A DNA stretch of 64,000 nucleotides from positions 248,001 through 312,000 of the forward strand of contig NZ_VLKY01000001.1 of the NCBI RefSeq assembly GCF_007830155.1. Direction: 5' to 3'. This DNA is from Pseudomonas duriflava. Lineage in GTDB: Bacteria; Pseudomonadota; Gammaproteobacteria; Pseudomonadales; Pseudomonadaceae. A program made the position numbers and the translations under genes. This document shows positions 26,889 through 35,969 of this stretch, piece after piece. The notes under the pieces are model-generated. The model was not told the origin of the DNA. It searched no databases and was given only the letters and a program-made list of their open reading frames with translations. Every line of letters begins with the position of its first letter. Position 1 is the first letter of the stretch.

Positions 26889-27356
26889 ATGTCGATTACC
26901 GTGCTCGGGCGGAATGAGCGTCTTCGTCATTTACTGCCTGATGTAGGGCAACTACGGATTAGCGGTTTTCGTTCCGCAGCCGGGGTATGGGAAGACCATC
27001 CAGTGCCGCTGGAGCGTTTGGCGGCCCGTGCGGCATTGCCGTTATGGGTGATTCGTGTGGATGACGACAGCCTGCTTAGTTTTGGTCTTTATCCAGGGGA
27101 TCGACTGATTGTCGATCGAGAGGTGGCTTACCGTCCGGGCCATTTGGCTGTTACGGAAGTAAATGGTCGTTATGAGGTTCGTCGATTGCAGGAGGACCAA
27201 CAAGGCGGCTGGCTGCTAAGGGGCGGAGCGAGGCATATCCGACCAATCGACTGCACTCATGACGAGGCATTGGATGTTTTTGGCGTGGTATTGTTTGTGG
27301 TGAGCTATAAACCTCAGCCTGATGGCACGCTATCTACAGCGCGTTTGGCTGGTTAA
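26889..27356 (+). CDS. Orphan UmuD/LexA-like S24 family protein, SOS-regulated
   Basis: 155 residues from the ATG at 26889, with GAGG 6 bases upstream. The longer frame starts before the LexA box and is not credible. Residues 50-130 align with UmuD: VIRVDDDSLLSFGLYPGDRLIVD (Ser61 at the nucleophile) and TEVNGRYEVRRL, then DEALDVFGVVLFVVSY. The catalytic Lys of UmuD (VKKL) is Arg98 here (VRRL). SGF at 25-27 sits where UmuD has its Cys-Gly cleavage site. No umuC, imuB or dnaE2 lies nearby. A non-cleaving UmuD mimic is possible (inference). It ends one base from the convergent gene. Confidence 0.87.
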   Translation: MSITVLGRNERLRHLLPDVGQLRISGFRSAAGVWEDHPVPLERLAARAALPLWVIRVDDDSLLSFGLYPGDRLIVDREVAYRPGHLAVTEVNGRYEVRRLQEDQQGGWLLRGGARHIRPIDCTHDEALDVFGVVLFVVSYKPQPDGTLSTARLAG

Positions 27357-27357
27357 G

Positions 27358-28197
27358 TCAGCGCGATAGCCACCTCTCCAACGCCGCGATATCGTTGCCT
27401 GAGCCAGCCGTACGGTTCTCGGCGAGCCGCCAGTAGAGTTGGGCCATGGCGAGATAGATGGCTTCGCTGGGACGATCCTTCTGGCTGAAGGCTGCAATCT
27501 CTTCCATTTCGGCTACCCAGCGATAGGCCTTGGGGTACATTTCAGGAATCTTTTCATGAGCCCATTCGAGCAGGGCGGGCTGGCTACAGGCAAGTTCGTC
27601 ATGCAGGGCCTGTCCAGCGCCGTTTCGTTCGGCGGAAAGGATCATTGCTGTTATAAGACCGGTCAGCCCCTTGGTTATACCGGCATAGCTCATTTTCAAT
27701 CCAGACGCAGCCCCGATTGGCTTGTTGAGTACCTTAATGGGCAGGCCGTACTCGCTAAGCTGGGCAAAGCGTCCAGCATGCTCGCCACTGACATAAAACG
27801 ATGGACAACCCCGGTCCGCTGAAGGCGGCGCGCCAAAAATGGCAGCGTCGGCAAAAGGGCAACCGGCATCCATAATGACTTGCCCGACCTGCTCAACCGT
27901 AGCGGGAGCGATGGCGTTGCAGTCTACATATAGCGTTTTTCTAGTCCTGGCGAGGACTGGAGCGAGTTCCTGTGCCAAGGGTAAGGCTTCGGACGGTGGA
28001 ACGATGGAAAGCAGAATGTCCGCTTCGCCCAGTTGCTCCGTCTGTACCTCACGCAGGCCAGCCGCGACCGCGCGCTCACGAGTTGCTACGCTGCGCCCTG
28101 CCAGAGTTGTGCAGACATCGAGTCCATGATTGCGCAAGTAGCGACCTACGGACGAGCCCATGGCACCGGGGGCGATCAGAGCAACGGTAAGAGTCAT
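27358..28197 (-). CDS. NAD(P)-dependent dehydrogenase, DUF1932 type
   Basis: 279 residues. The N-terminal Rossmann domain begins MTLTVALIAPGAMGSSVGRY (GxGxMGxxxG). The beta-hydroxyacid dehydrogenase pattern continues with VDCNAIAPATVEQVG and FADAAIFGAPPSA, and GLKMSYAGITKGLTGLI has the catalytic Lys region. The C-terminal part matches DUF1932, found in 6-phosphogluconate dehydrogenase-like proteins. Substrate unknown. It follows the haloacid dehalogenase gene by 12 bases and is probably its operon partner. Confidence 0.88.
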   Translation of the reverse strand: MTLTVALIAPGAMGSSVGRYLRNHGLDVCTTLAGRSVATRERAVAAGLREVQTEQLGEADILLSIVPPSEALPLAQELAPVLARTRKTLYVDCNAIAPATVEQVGQVIMDAGCPFADAAIFGAPPSADRGCPSFYVSGEHAGRFAQLSEYGLPIKVLNKPIGAASGLKMSYAGITKGLTGLITAMILSAERNGAGQALHDELACSQPALLEWAHEKIPEMYPKAYRWVAEMEEIAAFSQKDRPSEAIYLAMAQLYWRLAENRTAGSGNDIAALERWLSR

Positions 28198-28209
28198 GAC
28201 TCATCCTCG

Positions 28210-28938
28210 TCATCGGTAGTCAATGATTTCAGGTCCTAGCTGATCGGCCAAGTCTTGCAAGTCGCTGGCGATCAAATCCCATGACCCGGTTGGTGACTCG
28301 AAAGGTCCGCCCGGACCTTTTTCCATCGGTCTTTGAATGAAGGCCGTACGCAAGCCCAACTCGCTGGCGGCTTGCAGGTCATCGTTATGCGCGGCGCATA
28401 CCATGACCTGTTCCGGCTCATGACCCAGGAGCGTACAGGCACGCAAATAGAACTCAGCATCAGGCTTATAGTGATTGAAAAGGTCGGCCCCAAAGATCAT
28501 GTCCCATGACAGTCTGGCGTGGCGGGCCATGTCGACCAGCAAGGCCACATTTCCATTGGAAAAGGCACTCACGCTGTAGTGCTGCTTAAGACGAGAAAGA
28601 CCAGCCAGCGTGTCTGGCCATGGTTCAAGACGATGCCAGAGCCGGTGGATCCAGGTGACTTCGGCGTCGGTCAGCCCGACCAGGCCGTAACGGGGCAGGA
28701 CCTCCTGCAAGGCCAGGCGGTGAACATCATCGAGTGGATGCCAAGGGAGCGTCCGTTCACGAATCTGCTCTACCAGTTGGCCATGAGCTTCGCTTTGCCA
28801 GGCATCGACCAATCCTGACCAGTCGGCGGTTATCGTATGCTTCTGGCCGAACGCCTCAAGATTCTTGATCAGGCTGCCACGCCAATCAACTACGGTGCCG
28901 AACACGTCGAATAAGAGAGCATGTACTGTCGTCTTCAT
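28210..28938 (-). CDS. Type II haloacid dehalogenase-like hydrolase
   Basis: 242 residues. HAD motif I is ALLFDVFGTVVDWRGS (Asp11 nucleophile), motif II is VSAFSNGN, and the late motifs are DLFNHYKPDAEFYLRAC (Lys) and MVCAAHNDDLQAA (acidic). The SNGN and HNDDL patterns are those of L-2-haloacid dehalogenases. It could remove halogen from 2-haloacids or act on a phosphoester. Operon with the DUF1932 dehydrogenase downstream. Confidence 0.9.
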   Translation of the reverse strand: MKTTVHALLFDVFGTVVDWRGSLIKNLEAFGQKHTITADWSGLVDAWQSEAHGQLVEQIRERTLPWHPLDDVHRLALQEVLPRYGLVGLTDAEVTWIHRLWHRLEPWPDTLAGLSRLKQHYSVSAFSNGNVALLVDMARHARLSWDMIFGADLFNHYKPDAEFYLRACTLLGHEPEQVMVCAAHNDDLQAASELGLRTAFIQRPMEKGPGGPFESPTGSWDLIASDLQDLADQLGPEIIDYR

Positions 28939-29037
28939 GGCTTAACTGTTCTTGTTAGGGCTCACTGTCTTGACGAACAGCAGGGCAAGCCAGTTCCCAT
29001 TTACTGCTGACCGGTCATGGCCGGCTTTGGAAGAAAG

Positions 29038-29628
29038 ATGAAGCTCAACGATTACACCCATTGGGTCTTTGATATGGACGGCACGCTTACTATTGCCGTA
29101 CACGACTTTGCCGCCATCCGCCGAGCACTGGAGATTCCAGCAACGTCCGACATTCTCCATCACCTGGCCTCGCTACCCGAGGCTGAACGGCAGGCCAAGC
29201 ATGCCTGGCTGCTGGAACACGAGCGTGAGCTGGCCGTAGGGGCCCAGCCGGCACCGGGCGCAGTGGAACTGATCGAAAGGCTACGACGGCAAGGCTGCAT
29301 GCTTGGAATCTTGACCCGCAATGCTCAAGAGTTGGCCTATATCACGCTGGAGGCCGTAGGGTTGGGTGATTGTTTTGACAGGAGCGATGTACTGGGCCGG
29401 GATGAAGCTCCGCCCAAACCGCACCCTGGCGGGCTGCGCCATTTCAGTGACTGCTGGCGGGTCGAGCCCTGGGAGATGGTAATGGTGGGCGATCACCGGA
29501 TGGATCTGGAGTGCGGCCGGGCCGCCGGGACACGAACGATTTTAGTCAACAGTCCAACCAATTCCTGGCCGGAATTGGCGGACTGGCATGTTCAGGATTG
29601 TTTCGCTCTGGCGTGCCTGCTGGACTAA
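29038..29628 (+). CDS. HAD family phosphatase (subfamily IA)
   Basis: 196 residues from the ATG at 29038, with GGAAG just upstream; an earlier ATG at 29017 adds seven residues without a better ribosome site. Motif I: HWVFDMDGTLT. Motif II: GILTRNAQEL. Motif III/IV: RDEAPPKPHPGGL and MVMVGDHRMDLECGRAAGTR. A helical cap of about 55 residues suggests a phosphoglycolate-phosphatase-like enzyme. Substrate unknown. Divergent from the haloacid dehalogenase gene. Confidence 0.88.
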   Translation: MKLNDYTHWVFDMDGTLTIAVHDFAAIRRALEIPATSDILHHLASLPEAERQAKHAWLLEHERELAVGAQPAPGAVELIERLRRQGCMLGILTRNAQELAYITLEAVGLGDCFDRSDVLGRDEAPPKPHPGGLRHFSDCWRVEPWEMVMVGDHRMDLECGRAAGTRTILVNSPTNSWPELADWHVQDCFALACLLD

Positions 29629-29650
29629 CTACCCATTACTACCGGATCGC

Positions 29651-30508
29651 TTACAGTGTGGGGGCTGCAAAGGTATCGCAGCGCTCCACCGCACCGGTAT
29701 CGAAGCCGGTTTTGAACCAGCGTGCCCGCTGCGCAGAGGTGCCATGGGTGAACGAGTCTGGCACGGCGTGTCCCTGGGACTGCTCTTGAAGACGATCATC
29801 ACCAATGGCATGCGCCGCATTCAAGGCTTCCTCAAGGTCGCCAGGTTCCAGCCACTGCAAGCGTTTTTGGGCCCGGTTGGCCCAGACGCCGGCAAAGCAA
29901 TCCGCCTGCAACTCCATCCGTACTGAAAGCCCCTGGGCACCTTGCTCCGGAATGCCGCGTCGCTCGGCGGCACGCATCTTATCGGTCGTGCCGGCTAGAT
30001 ACTGCACGTGATGGCCAACTTCATGAGCTATCACGTACGCGCGGGCAAAGTCCCCAGCTGCTGTGAAACGCTGCTCCATATCGCTGAAAAAGGATAAATC
30101 TAGGTAAACCTGATGGTCCGCCGGGCAATAGAAAGGGCCGGTAGAAGATGTTGCAGAACCACAGGCCGACTGGACCTGACCATTGAACAGGATGAGCTTG
30201 GGTTGCTGGTAAGTAGCGTTATGTTCGGAGAATATCTGCCCCCACGTATCCTCGGTATCACCCAGAATTGCACGGACGAAATCGACTTGTTCGGAGTTTG
30301 CATCCGGTGCCTGGGTTTGTTGTTGAACAGGCGCATTGCCGGAGCCGGACAGCATACTGATAAGCTGTAAGGGGTCTTGCCCCGTTACCAGACCAAAAAC
30401 GACAACCAGCAGGACACCGCCTACGCCCAGCCCACCGCCGATTTGCAGGCCACGCCCTCTGCTGGCCTGCTCCACGTTGTTACTGCGTCGCCCTTTACCC
30501 CAATCCAT
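29651..30508 (-). CDS. Neutral zinc metallopeptidase (YpfJ family)
   Basis: 285 residues. MDWGKGRRSNNVEQASRGRG is the typical YpfJ N-terminus (W-x-G-R-R-S-x-N-V-E-D). A membrane anchor follows (GGLGVGGVLLVVVFGLVTGQ). The catalytic domain has ARAYVIAHEVGHHVQYL (HExxH zinc site) and LQADCFAGVWA (third ligand Asp/Glu). Other family motifs: NGQVQSACGSAT and GPFYCPADHQVYLDLSFF. Likely a membrane-anchored periplasmic protease; substrates unknown. Confidence 0.93.
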   Translation of the reverse strand: MDWGKGRRSNNVEQASRGRGLQIGGGLGVGGVLLVVVFGLVTGQDPLQLISMLSGSGNAPVQQQTQAPDANSEQVDFVRAILGDTEDTWGQIFSEHNATYQQPKLILFNGQVQSACGSATSSTGPFYCPADHQVYLDLSFFSDMEQRFTAAGDFARAYVIAHEVGHHVQYLAGTTDKMRAAERRGIPEQGAQGLSVRMELQADCFAGVWANRAQKRLQWLEPGDLEEALNAAHAIGDDRLQEQSQGHAVPDSFTHGTSAQRARWFKTGFDTGAVERCDTFAAPTL

Positions 30509-30592
30509 CTATATCGCCTCGCTAGTTGCTTTGAGGCTCTGACCGCAGCGGAGAGGCGGAGTGCTTTGCTTGGCTCGTCTTCTGCTATGGCT

Positions 30593-31066
30593 TTACGCCT
30601 CAGTGACCACCGTGCCTTCACACATCACCGGTACGTTCAACGAATTAGCAATAAAACACTGGCGGTGCGCCTCATGATGCAGTGCCTGAGCCTGCTCGTG
30701 GTCGCTGCCTGAGCGTACGGTTACCTGCGGGCGAAGGGTGATCTGGGTAAAGCGGCCCCCCTCCGGTGATTCCTCCATACGGCCTTCGGCATAATCCTCG
30801 TATGCCGTGATGATAATGCCGGCTTCGGCGCAGAGGTGCAGATACCACAGCTTGTGGCACGCTGAGACGGAGGCCAGGAGTAGATCTTCCGGGCTCCAGC
30901 GTGCCGGATTGCCACGAAAGGCCGGATCGGAAGAGCCTGATAGGTCAGGTTTACCCTCGGCCTGGATAACATGGTCACGGTCATAGGCCCGATAATGCTC
31001 CGTGCCTTGGCCACGGTTTCCGGTCCAGGTCGTTCGAACATGATAGGTATGTTGTTTGCCGGCCAT
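30593..31066 (-). CDS. OsmC/Ohr family protein
   Basis: 157 residues. The family pattern is clear: NPARWSPEDLLLASVSACH contains the SPEDLLLAS-x-x-x-C motif with the first redox Cys, but the residue after the usual C pair reads SACHKLWYLHL. The second Cys is in EAHRQCFIANSLNVPV. These Cys reduce organic hydroperoxides. It lies 85 bases upstream of the metallopeptidase gene on the same strand. Confidence 0.92.
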   Translation of the reverse strand: MAGKQHTYHVRTTWTGNRGQGTEHYRAYDRDHVIQAEGKPDLSGSSDPAFRGNPARWSPEDLLLASVSACHKLWYLHLCAEAGIIITAYEDYAEGRMEESPEGGRFTQITLRPQVTVRSGSDHEQAQALHHEAHRQCFIANSLNVPVMCEGTVVTEA

Positions 31067-31186
31067 GCCTCATTCCTTGTGAGTTCATAGAACGCTTATG
31101 GAACCATGGCGACACCTTTCCGTCAGTAAACCAATAGGCCTGCCGTAGCGACAGGCGACATCTGATAGCGGTTACAGGAGACACCT

Positions 31187-32248
31187 ATGCTCAAAGGTAC
31201 TGCTCTTATTGTCGGGGTAACCGGTATTTCTGGGTATAACCTTGCCAATGTAATGATTGCCAGCGGCTGGACGGTCTATGGATTAGCACGTAACCCGACG
31301 GTACAGGAGGGTGTGATCCCAGTAGCGGCGGATCTGCTGGACGAGCAGTCCGTTGTGACTGCTCTACAAGGTCTGCCGATTACGCATGCTTTTTTCTGCA
31401 CCTGGACACGACGCAATACCGAGAAGGAAAACGTCGAGGCAAATGGCACGATGATGCGCAACCTGTGTAAAGGACTAGAGGGGGCACCGCTCAAGCATCT
31501 GGCACTGGTCACCGGTACCAAGCATTACCTAGGCCCGTTCGAAAATTATGGGCAGCGCTCGGCTGAAACGCCGTTTCGTGAAAGCGAACCGCGTCTGCCA
31601 GGGGAAAACTTCTACTACACGCTGGAAGATATTCTGTTTGAAACTGCCGAGCGTCGCGGCTTTACCTGGAGCGTGCACCGCTCGCATAGCATGATCGGCT
31701 TGGCCCGTGGTAGTAATGCCATGAATATGGGCGTTACGCTGGCCGTCTACGCCACGATTTGTAAGGAAACGGGTCGTCCATTTGTATTTCCCGGCTCGAA
31801 GGTGCAGTGGGATGGGCTGACCGATATTACTGATGCCGCTTTGCTGGCTCGCCAAATGGAATGGGCGGCTTTATCGCCTAGCGGACATAACCAGGCACTC
31901 AATACAGTGAATGGCGATGTGTTCCGCTGGCGTTGGATGTGGGCTCAGATTGCCGACTATTTCGGCTTGAAGCCTGCGCCTTGTCCTGATCAGCCTTTGC
32001 CGCTCGAAGAGCAGATGAAAGACATAGGGCCCGTGTGGGAAGAAATAGCGCGCCGATATGAGCTCGTTGAATCTGACGTTACCAAGTTAGTGTCATGGTG
32101 GCATAGCGATGCCGACCTGGGCCGCGAAATCGAATGTTTGAACGACATGACGAAGAGCCGCGACCTTGGCTTTTTGGGCTACCAGGACAGTCGCGCGTCC
32201 TTTATCGATGTGTTCAATCGGCTACGTGCTGAGCGATACATTCCTTAG
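31187..32248 (+). CDS. SDR oxidoreductase, PRISE-like (progesterone 5-beta-reductase/iridoid synthase type)
   Basis: 353 residues. The N-terminus has ALIVGVTGISGYNLANVMIA, an atypical Rossmann glycine motif of extended SDRs. FFCTWTRRNTEKENVEANGTMM and HLALVTGTKHYLGPFENYG, together with NFYYTLEDILFE (catalytic Tyr), match the PRISE group that reduces enones. A strong ribosome site (CAGGAG) precedes the ATG. Bacterial substrates are not known. Confidence 0.88.
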   Translation: MLKGTALIVGVTGISGYNLANVMIASGWTVYGLARNPTVQEGVIPVAADLLDEQSVVTALQGLPITHAFFCTWTRRNTEKENVEANGTMMRNLCKGLEGAPLKHLALVTGTKHYLGPFENYGQRSAETPFRESEPRLPGENFYYTLEDILFETAERRGFTWSVHRSHSMIGLARGSNAMNMGVTLAVYATICKETGRPFVFPGSKVQWDGLTDITDAALLARQMEWAALSPSGHNQALNTVNGDVFRWRWMWAQIADYFGLKPAPCPDQPLPLEEQMKDIGPVWEEIARRYELVESDVTKLVSWWHSDADLGREIECLNDMTKSRDLGFLGYQDSRASFIDVFNRLRAERYIP

Positions 32249-32359
32249 AGCAATAATGTCCATTCGTCGGCAGGTGGCGAGGCGCTAGCAGGATTTTCGC
32301 ACCTCTTGCGATTGGCAATGCCCAATCTTGTACGGACATAACAACCCAGGAGTGTTGTG

Positions 32360-32641
32360 ATGAAAACTAAGCTTGCGGTACTGGCCTTAACCGGCCTGCT
32401 TGCTTCTTCTGCCTTTGCTCAGGTCAATTCTAGCGATTCCTCTATGCCAGCTACGCCGGCAGCGCCACGTGACAACTCTAACGATGCGCAGCCGCAGGCG
32501 GATGAAGGTCCTTCCTTGAATGGCGGGAAAGGTGCTCGCACGACTCCAGGGAGCGAGGTCAATAACCCGGATCGTGATGGAAAATCCATGAAGCATGACT
32601 CCCATGGAACCCATGGATCGGGTAGTGACAGCTCCAAGTAA
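32360..32641 (+). CDS. Small exported hypothetical protein
   Basis: 93 residues from the ATG at 32360 (GTG one codon earlier is less likely), CAGGAG upstream. A signal peptide (MKTKLAVLALTGLLASSAFA) is followed by a low-complexity Ser/Pro/Asp/Gly-rich mature part with no Cys and a His/Ser-rich end (HDSHGTHGSGSDSSK). Periplasmic. No family recognised. Followed at once by a terminator. Confidence 0.75.
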   Translation: MKTKLAVLALTGLLASSAFAQVNSSDSSMPATPAAPRDNSNDAQPQADEGPSLNGGKGARTTPGSEVNNPDRDGKSMKHDSHGTHGSGSDSSK

Positions 32642-32650
32642 GGATCTGAT

Positions 32651-32677
32651 AAAAAGCCCGCATTAGCGGGCTTTTTT
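32651..32677. terminator. Bidirectional terminator, exported protein / pdxY
   Basis: GCCCGC / GCGGGC stem with a 4-base loop, an A-run before and six T after. It serves the plus-strand gene and the convergent pdxY. Confidence 0.88.
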
Positions 32678-32692
32678 CGGAGTATCGCTCAG

Positions 32693-33589
32693 TTAAGCGG
32701 TCAATCGAATAGCCATAAAGGTTTCACTCGGCGCCATGATCTGGTCGCGTGCCGCAATAAGAGGTAAATCACGGCTCCCGTGTGGGGTTCGCGACACAAG
32801 TGCATATAGACTGCTGACCGTTTTGGCGACAGCATCGGCAGTGCTTTGCCCATTGAGCAAATGCCCGAGCAAGACGGACGAGAACACATCGCCCATGCCG
32901 TTGGGTAGCGGTTGAAGCTCGATGTAAGGAGTCTGAACCATCCACGCTTCCTGTGCTGTGACAGCTAGCGTGCTCAGTTTGTCGAGCGGAAGATCCGCGG
33001 TCCGCAGGCTGGTGATAACAATGGTTTGTGGCCCCGGACACTGATCTGTAGCTAATAGCGCTCGTGCTGCCTTGATCGCTTCCTGAGTCGAGGTAAGCGG
33101 TGCGCCGTGCAACAACTCGAACTCGTATTGGTTAGGCGTAATCAAGCTTGCCTGCTCAATGGCCCGGCGGCGCAGAAATTCCGGAATGCCCGGGCGTACG
33201 AATACGCCGCGGCCTACATCACCCATTACCGGATCGCATAAATAACACAGGTCCGGCTTGTTCCGCCGTAGTTCCTGAACGACGGAAAGGATCACTTCGC
33301 CAATGGCTGCATCGCCCAGATACCCCGACAGCACCGCATCGCAGCGCGCCAGGATCCCTCGGGCTCGTAGCCCCTCCAAAACATCGTGGATATGTTCTGG
33401 CGGAAATACCTGGCCCTTGAACTCGCCGTATCCGGTGTGATTAGAAAACTGCACCGTATTGATCACAACAGGCTGTATGCCAAGTAGTTGCAGAGGCAAG
33501 GTCGCTGCTGCATTACCAACATGGCCATACGCCACATGGGATTGAATGGATAACACCAGGGGCGGTGTACTTGGTGCCATTGAGGTCAT
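32693..33589 (-). CDS. pdxY: Pyridoxal kinase
   Basis: 298 residues from the ATG at 33589 (AAGGA 9 bases upstream; the ATG at 33598 sits too close to that site). Ribokinase-fold vitamin kinase: LVLSIQSHVAYGHVGNAAAT is the PdxY/PdxK start, LCDPVMGDVGRGVFVRPGIP is the conserved DPVMGD segment, and LITPNQYEFELLHG and LPNGMGDVFSSVLLG carry the ATP and catalytic Asp (GxGD). It phosphorylates pyridoxal in B6 salvage. The G-M-G-D loop is close to the usual G-T/V-G-D. Confidence 0.93.
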   Translation of the reverse strand: MTSMAPSTPPLVLSIQSHVAYGHVGNAAATLPLQLLGIQPVVINTVQFSNHTGYGEFKGQVFPPEHIHDVLEGLRARGILARCDAVLSGYLGDAAIGEVILSVVQELRRNKPDLCYLCDPVMGDVGRGVFVRPGIPEFLRRRAIEQASLITPNQYEFELLHGAPLTSTQEAIKAARALLATDQCPGPQTIVITSLRTADLPLDKLSTLAVTAQEAWMVQTPYIELQPLPNGMGDVFSSVLLGHLLNGQSTADAVAKTVSSLYALVSRTPHGSRDLPLIAARDQIMAPSETFMAIRLTA

Positions 33590-33745
33590 GAGAGGCATCC
33601 TTCAGATCAGTTCCAGAAACTATACAGCTCCGAAGCTCAGGATAAACCTTTGAGCCTGCTTACGACCTGCTTGCCAGAGTGTTATTGCGTTTGCTGGCAC
33701 CAAGAGGCTATTACCTCACTTTGGTTTTGGATCATAAACAGACTT

Positions 33746-34180
33746 TTAGTGCCCCGGATGATGCGTAATGACACCTTCCTGGCCTGTTCGTGTTAATCCA
33801 ATAACATCGTACGCATCCTTGCGGTCGCCTACTTCCATACCCGGCGAGCCCACTGGCATGCCCGGCGTGGCCACGCCCAGTAGGTCAGGTCTCCGGCGCA
33901 TCTTAAGGATGTCATTGGCCGGAACATGCCCTTCGACAAATTGCCCGTCTATCACGCCGGTATGGCATGACGCCAGGCGGGGAGGCACACCCAGGCGGCT
34001 TTTAACAGCGCTCATGTCGGTCTCTTCGTGATCACGTACGTCAAAACCGTTTTGTCGGAGATGTTCCAACCACTTGGTACAACAACCACAATTAGGGTCG
34101 CGATAAACATCGATCGTCAAGGGTTCAGCCGCTTGAACTGTGCACCCCAGCAAGGCTGTGAGCAGAACTAGATAACGCAT
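33746..34180 (-). CDS. Periplasmic DUF411 metal-binding protein
   Basis: 144 residues from the ATG at 34180, which starts a signal peptide (MRYLVLLTALLGCTVQAAEP). The longer frame from 34216 lacks one. The DUF411 pattern is clear: VYRDPNCGCCTKWLEHL has the C-x-C-C cluster, then PPRLASCHTGVIDGQFVEGH and a VATPGMPVGSPGMEVGDRKD segment. These proteins are associated with copper or silver resistance. Transcribed alone. Confidence 0.9.
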   Translation of the reverse strand: MRYLVLLTALLGCTVQAAEPLTIDVYRDPNCGCCTKWLEHLRQNGFDVRDHEETDMSAVKSRLGVPPRLASCHTGVIDGQFVEGHVPANDILKMRRRPDLLGVATPGMPVGSPGMEVGDRKDAYDVIGLTRTGQEGVITHHPGH

Positions 34181-34334
34181 AACAAGGTCTCTTTCGAGTT
34201 GACAGGTAGACAGCATAAACTCAGCGCCGCTTGAGGAGCAGAGGCGGACAGGCTGTTTTCAGCAGCAAAATGCTTCTGATTGTTTAATTCAGGTTCCGCC
34301 TAGGGAACATACCATCCCAAAGGAGAGACAGGGG

Positions 34335-34772
34335 ATGCTTCACATGCGTTTCGCTCGTTTGGTTCTACTGATACAGGCGCTCGTTTGGGCCGGGCTAGCT
34401 ATTGCCTACTGGCTCAAGCCCTATGAAATGACCAGCGCTAATGGCGTCCTGTTAATGGACATTGCATCGGTGACCGAAACCCAGGTTTTCTATGGCGGTA
34501 TGCAGTTTGGGCTTGCCTTGTTTACAGGGCTGGCCTTCTTTCGCCAAGAACTGGTACGTGCGGCGCTGGTCTTGATTGTTTTCTTGCAGCTTTCTACGAC
34601 CAGCGTTCGCTTCATCAGCGTGCTCTTCGCTGAGGCGGCTAGCTTTGATCTGCTTAGTCACCTCTACGAAGTCACTATTGTTGTTCTAGCCATCGTTGCA
34701 CTGCGCTTGTTAGATCGTTGGGAGCGCGACCAGCGTGAGCGCTATAGCGATGAGGATGAGGATGAGGACTGA
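34335..34772 (+). CDS. DUF4345-like membrane protein
   Basis: 145 residues with four likely spans (ARLVLLIQALVWAGLAIAYW, FYGGMQFGLALFTGLAFF, AALVLIVFLQLSTTSVRFIS, YEVTIVVLAIVALRLL). The G-G-M-Q-x-G pattern and four-helix layout fit DUF4345. The tail is very acidic (DEDEDED). AAAGGAGAGA precedes the ATG at a long spacing; Met4 is an alternative. Role unknown. It ends at the base before the convergent transporter gene. Confidence 0.75.
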   Translation: MLHMRFARLVLLIQALVWAGLAIAYWLKPYEMTSANGVLLMDIASVTETQVFYGGMQFGLALFTGLAFFRQELVRAALVLIVFLQLSTTSVRFISVLFAEAASFDLLSHLYEVTIVVLAIVALRLLDRWERDQRERYSDEDEDED

Positions 34773-35924
34773 TCAGCGGCGTCCTGTAGCCGGCTTCGGT
34801 AACGGCTGATGGCTAGGCTGCAACAGAAGTCCGCCGGCCACCACCAGGCCTGCACCGGCACTCCACAAGGCTGGGCTAAGCCCATTGCTATAGTGGCTGC
34901 TTATGGCGGCCAGCAGCGGACCAAGAAGCTGGCCTGTGGCAAAGGCAGCGGTGAGAAGACCGGCATTACGGTGCGGTGAGTCCGGCGCCAGTTCACGGCT
35001 GTGTTGCATGACGAGTTGCATGCTGGCTAGGAAGGGGCCTCCGCACAGCAGAACGCCCAGGAGCAGGGCGCTTACCCCGGGCAGCAGGCAGAGCAGAACG
35101 CCGGTCGCTTGTAACCATAGCGTAGCGATCAACCAGCGGCGTGTGGCGCCGGGGCGTTGCTGACGAAAGCTGACTATGACCACGCCCAGCGCCGCTGCAA
35201 GACCAAAGGCAGGCCAGAACAGGTCGGCAATCCACTCGCCTTGAAAGCGCTCCGTGGCCATCTGCGATAGAAAAGTAGCGGGTACGATGTAACCCATGCC
35301 TACCAGCGCATATGCGATGGCAAGCCGATATAAGCGCGGGCTCAGACGTCCTGATGGCACCGCGACGGTGCTAGTGGGCGCGGAAGGCAAGGCAGGCAAT
35401 GTAACCACTACAAGAACGAGCGCAACGGCGGCATAAATCAGCCACAACAGAGCGGAGCTTCCACCGATACGGTTGACCGCCAGCGCTACCAACCCGCTCA
35501 TGACGATACCAACGCCCGGCCCGGCAAATACCAAAGCCCCCAGGCGTGGCCGGCCTGCCTGAACGGCGAGCGGCTGGCTGAGGCCGGTTACCATTACCAA
35601 TACCCATGCGCTGGCCAAGCCGGCGCCGAAACGCAGCACGGCATGGGTCCAGAAGCCCGTCGCCCAGACTGAAAGCAGCGTTAGGCCTACGCATAGCCAC
35701 AATCCACCAATGAGCCGACCACGGGGACGGCGGGCAAAGAAGGCATCCAGCGCACCGACTAGATACCCTAGATAGTTGGCAGCAGCCAGGAGGCCTGCTG
35801 CCGTCAGGTCGACTTGACCTTCCGCAAGTAAATGTGGCAATTGAGGCGTCAGGGCGAAACGGCCGATTCCCATTGCCACGGCCAAGGCAATGAGACAGGC
35901 AAACAAGCGGTGCGTGGTAGTCAT
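34773..35924 (-). CDS. YbfB/YjiJ family MFS transporter
   Basis: 383 residues with about 12 spans. ALAVAMGIGRFALTPQLPHL is the YbfB family start (MGIGRFxxTPxLP), and AANYLGYLVGALDAFF follows. Unlike many MFS proteins it is short, which is normal for this family. The substrate is unknown. Divergent from a LysR-type gene, the usual arrangement for a regulator and its target. It abuts the DUF4345-like gene tail to tail with no gap. Confidence 0.92.
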   Translation of the reverse strand: MTTTHRLFACLIALAVAMGIGRFALTPQLPHLLAEGQVDLTAAGLLAAANYLGYLVGALDAFFARRPRGRLIGGLWLCVGLTLLSVWATGFWTHAVLRFGAGLASAWVLVMVTGLSQPLAVQAGRPRLGALVFAGPGVGIVMSGLVALAVNRIGGSSALLWLIYAAVALVLVVVTLPALPSAPTSTVAVPSGRLSPRLYRLAIAYALVGMGYIVPATFLSQMATERFQGEWIADLFWPAFGLAAALGVVIVSFRQQRPGATRRWLIATLWLQATGVLLCLLPGVSALLLGVLLCGGPFLASMQLVMQHSRELAPDSPHRNAGLLTAAFATGQLLGPLLAAISSHYSNGLSPALWSAGAGLVVAGGLLLQPSHQPLPKPATGRR

Positions 35925-35969
35925 GTTATACGGCTCCTTTGGTGCAATACCGCTAGCGTAGAAGTTGCC

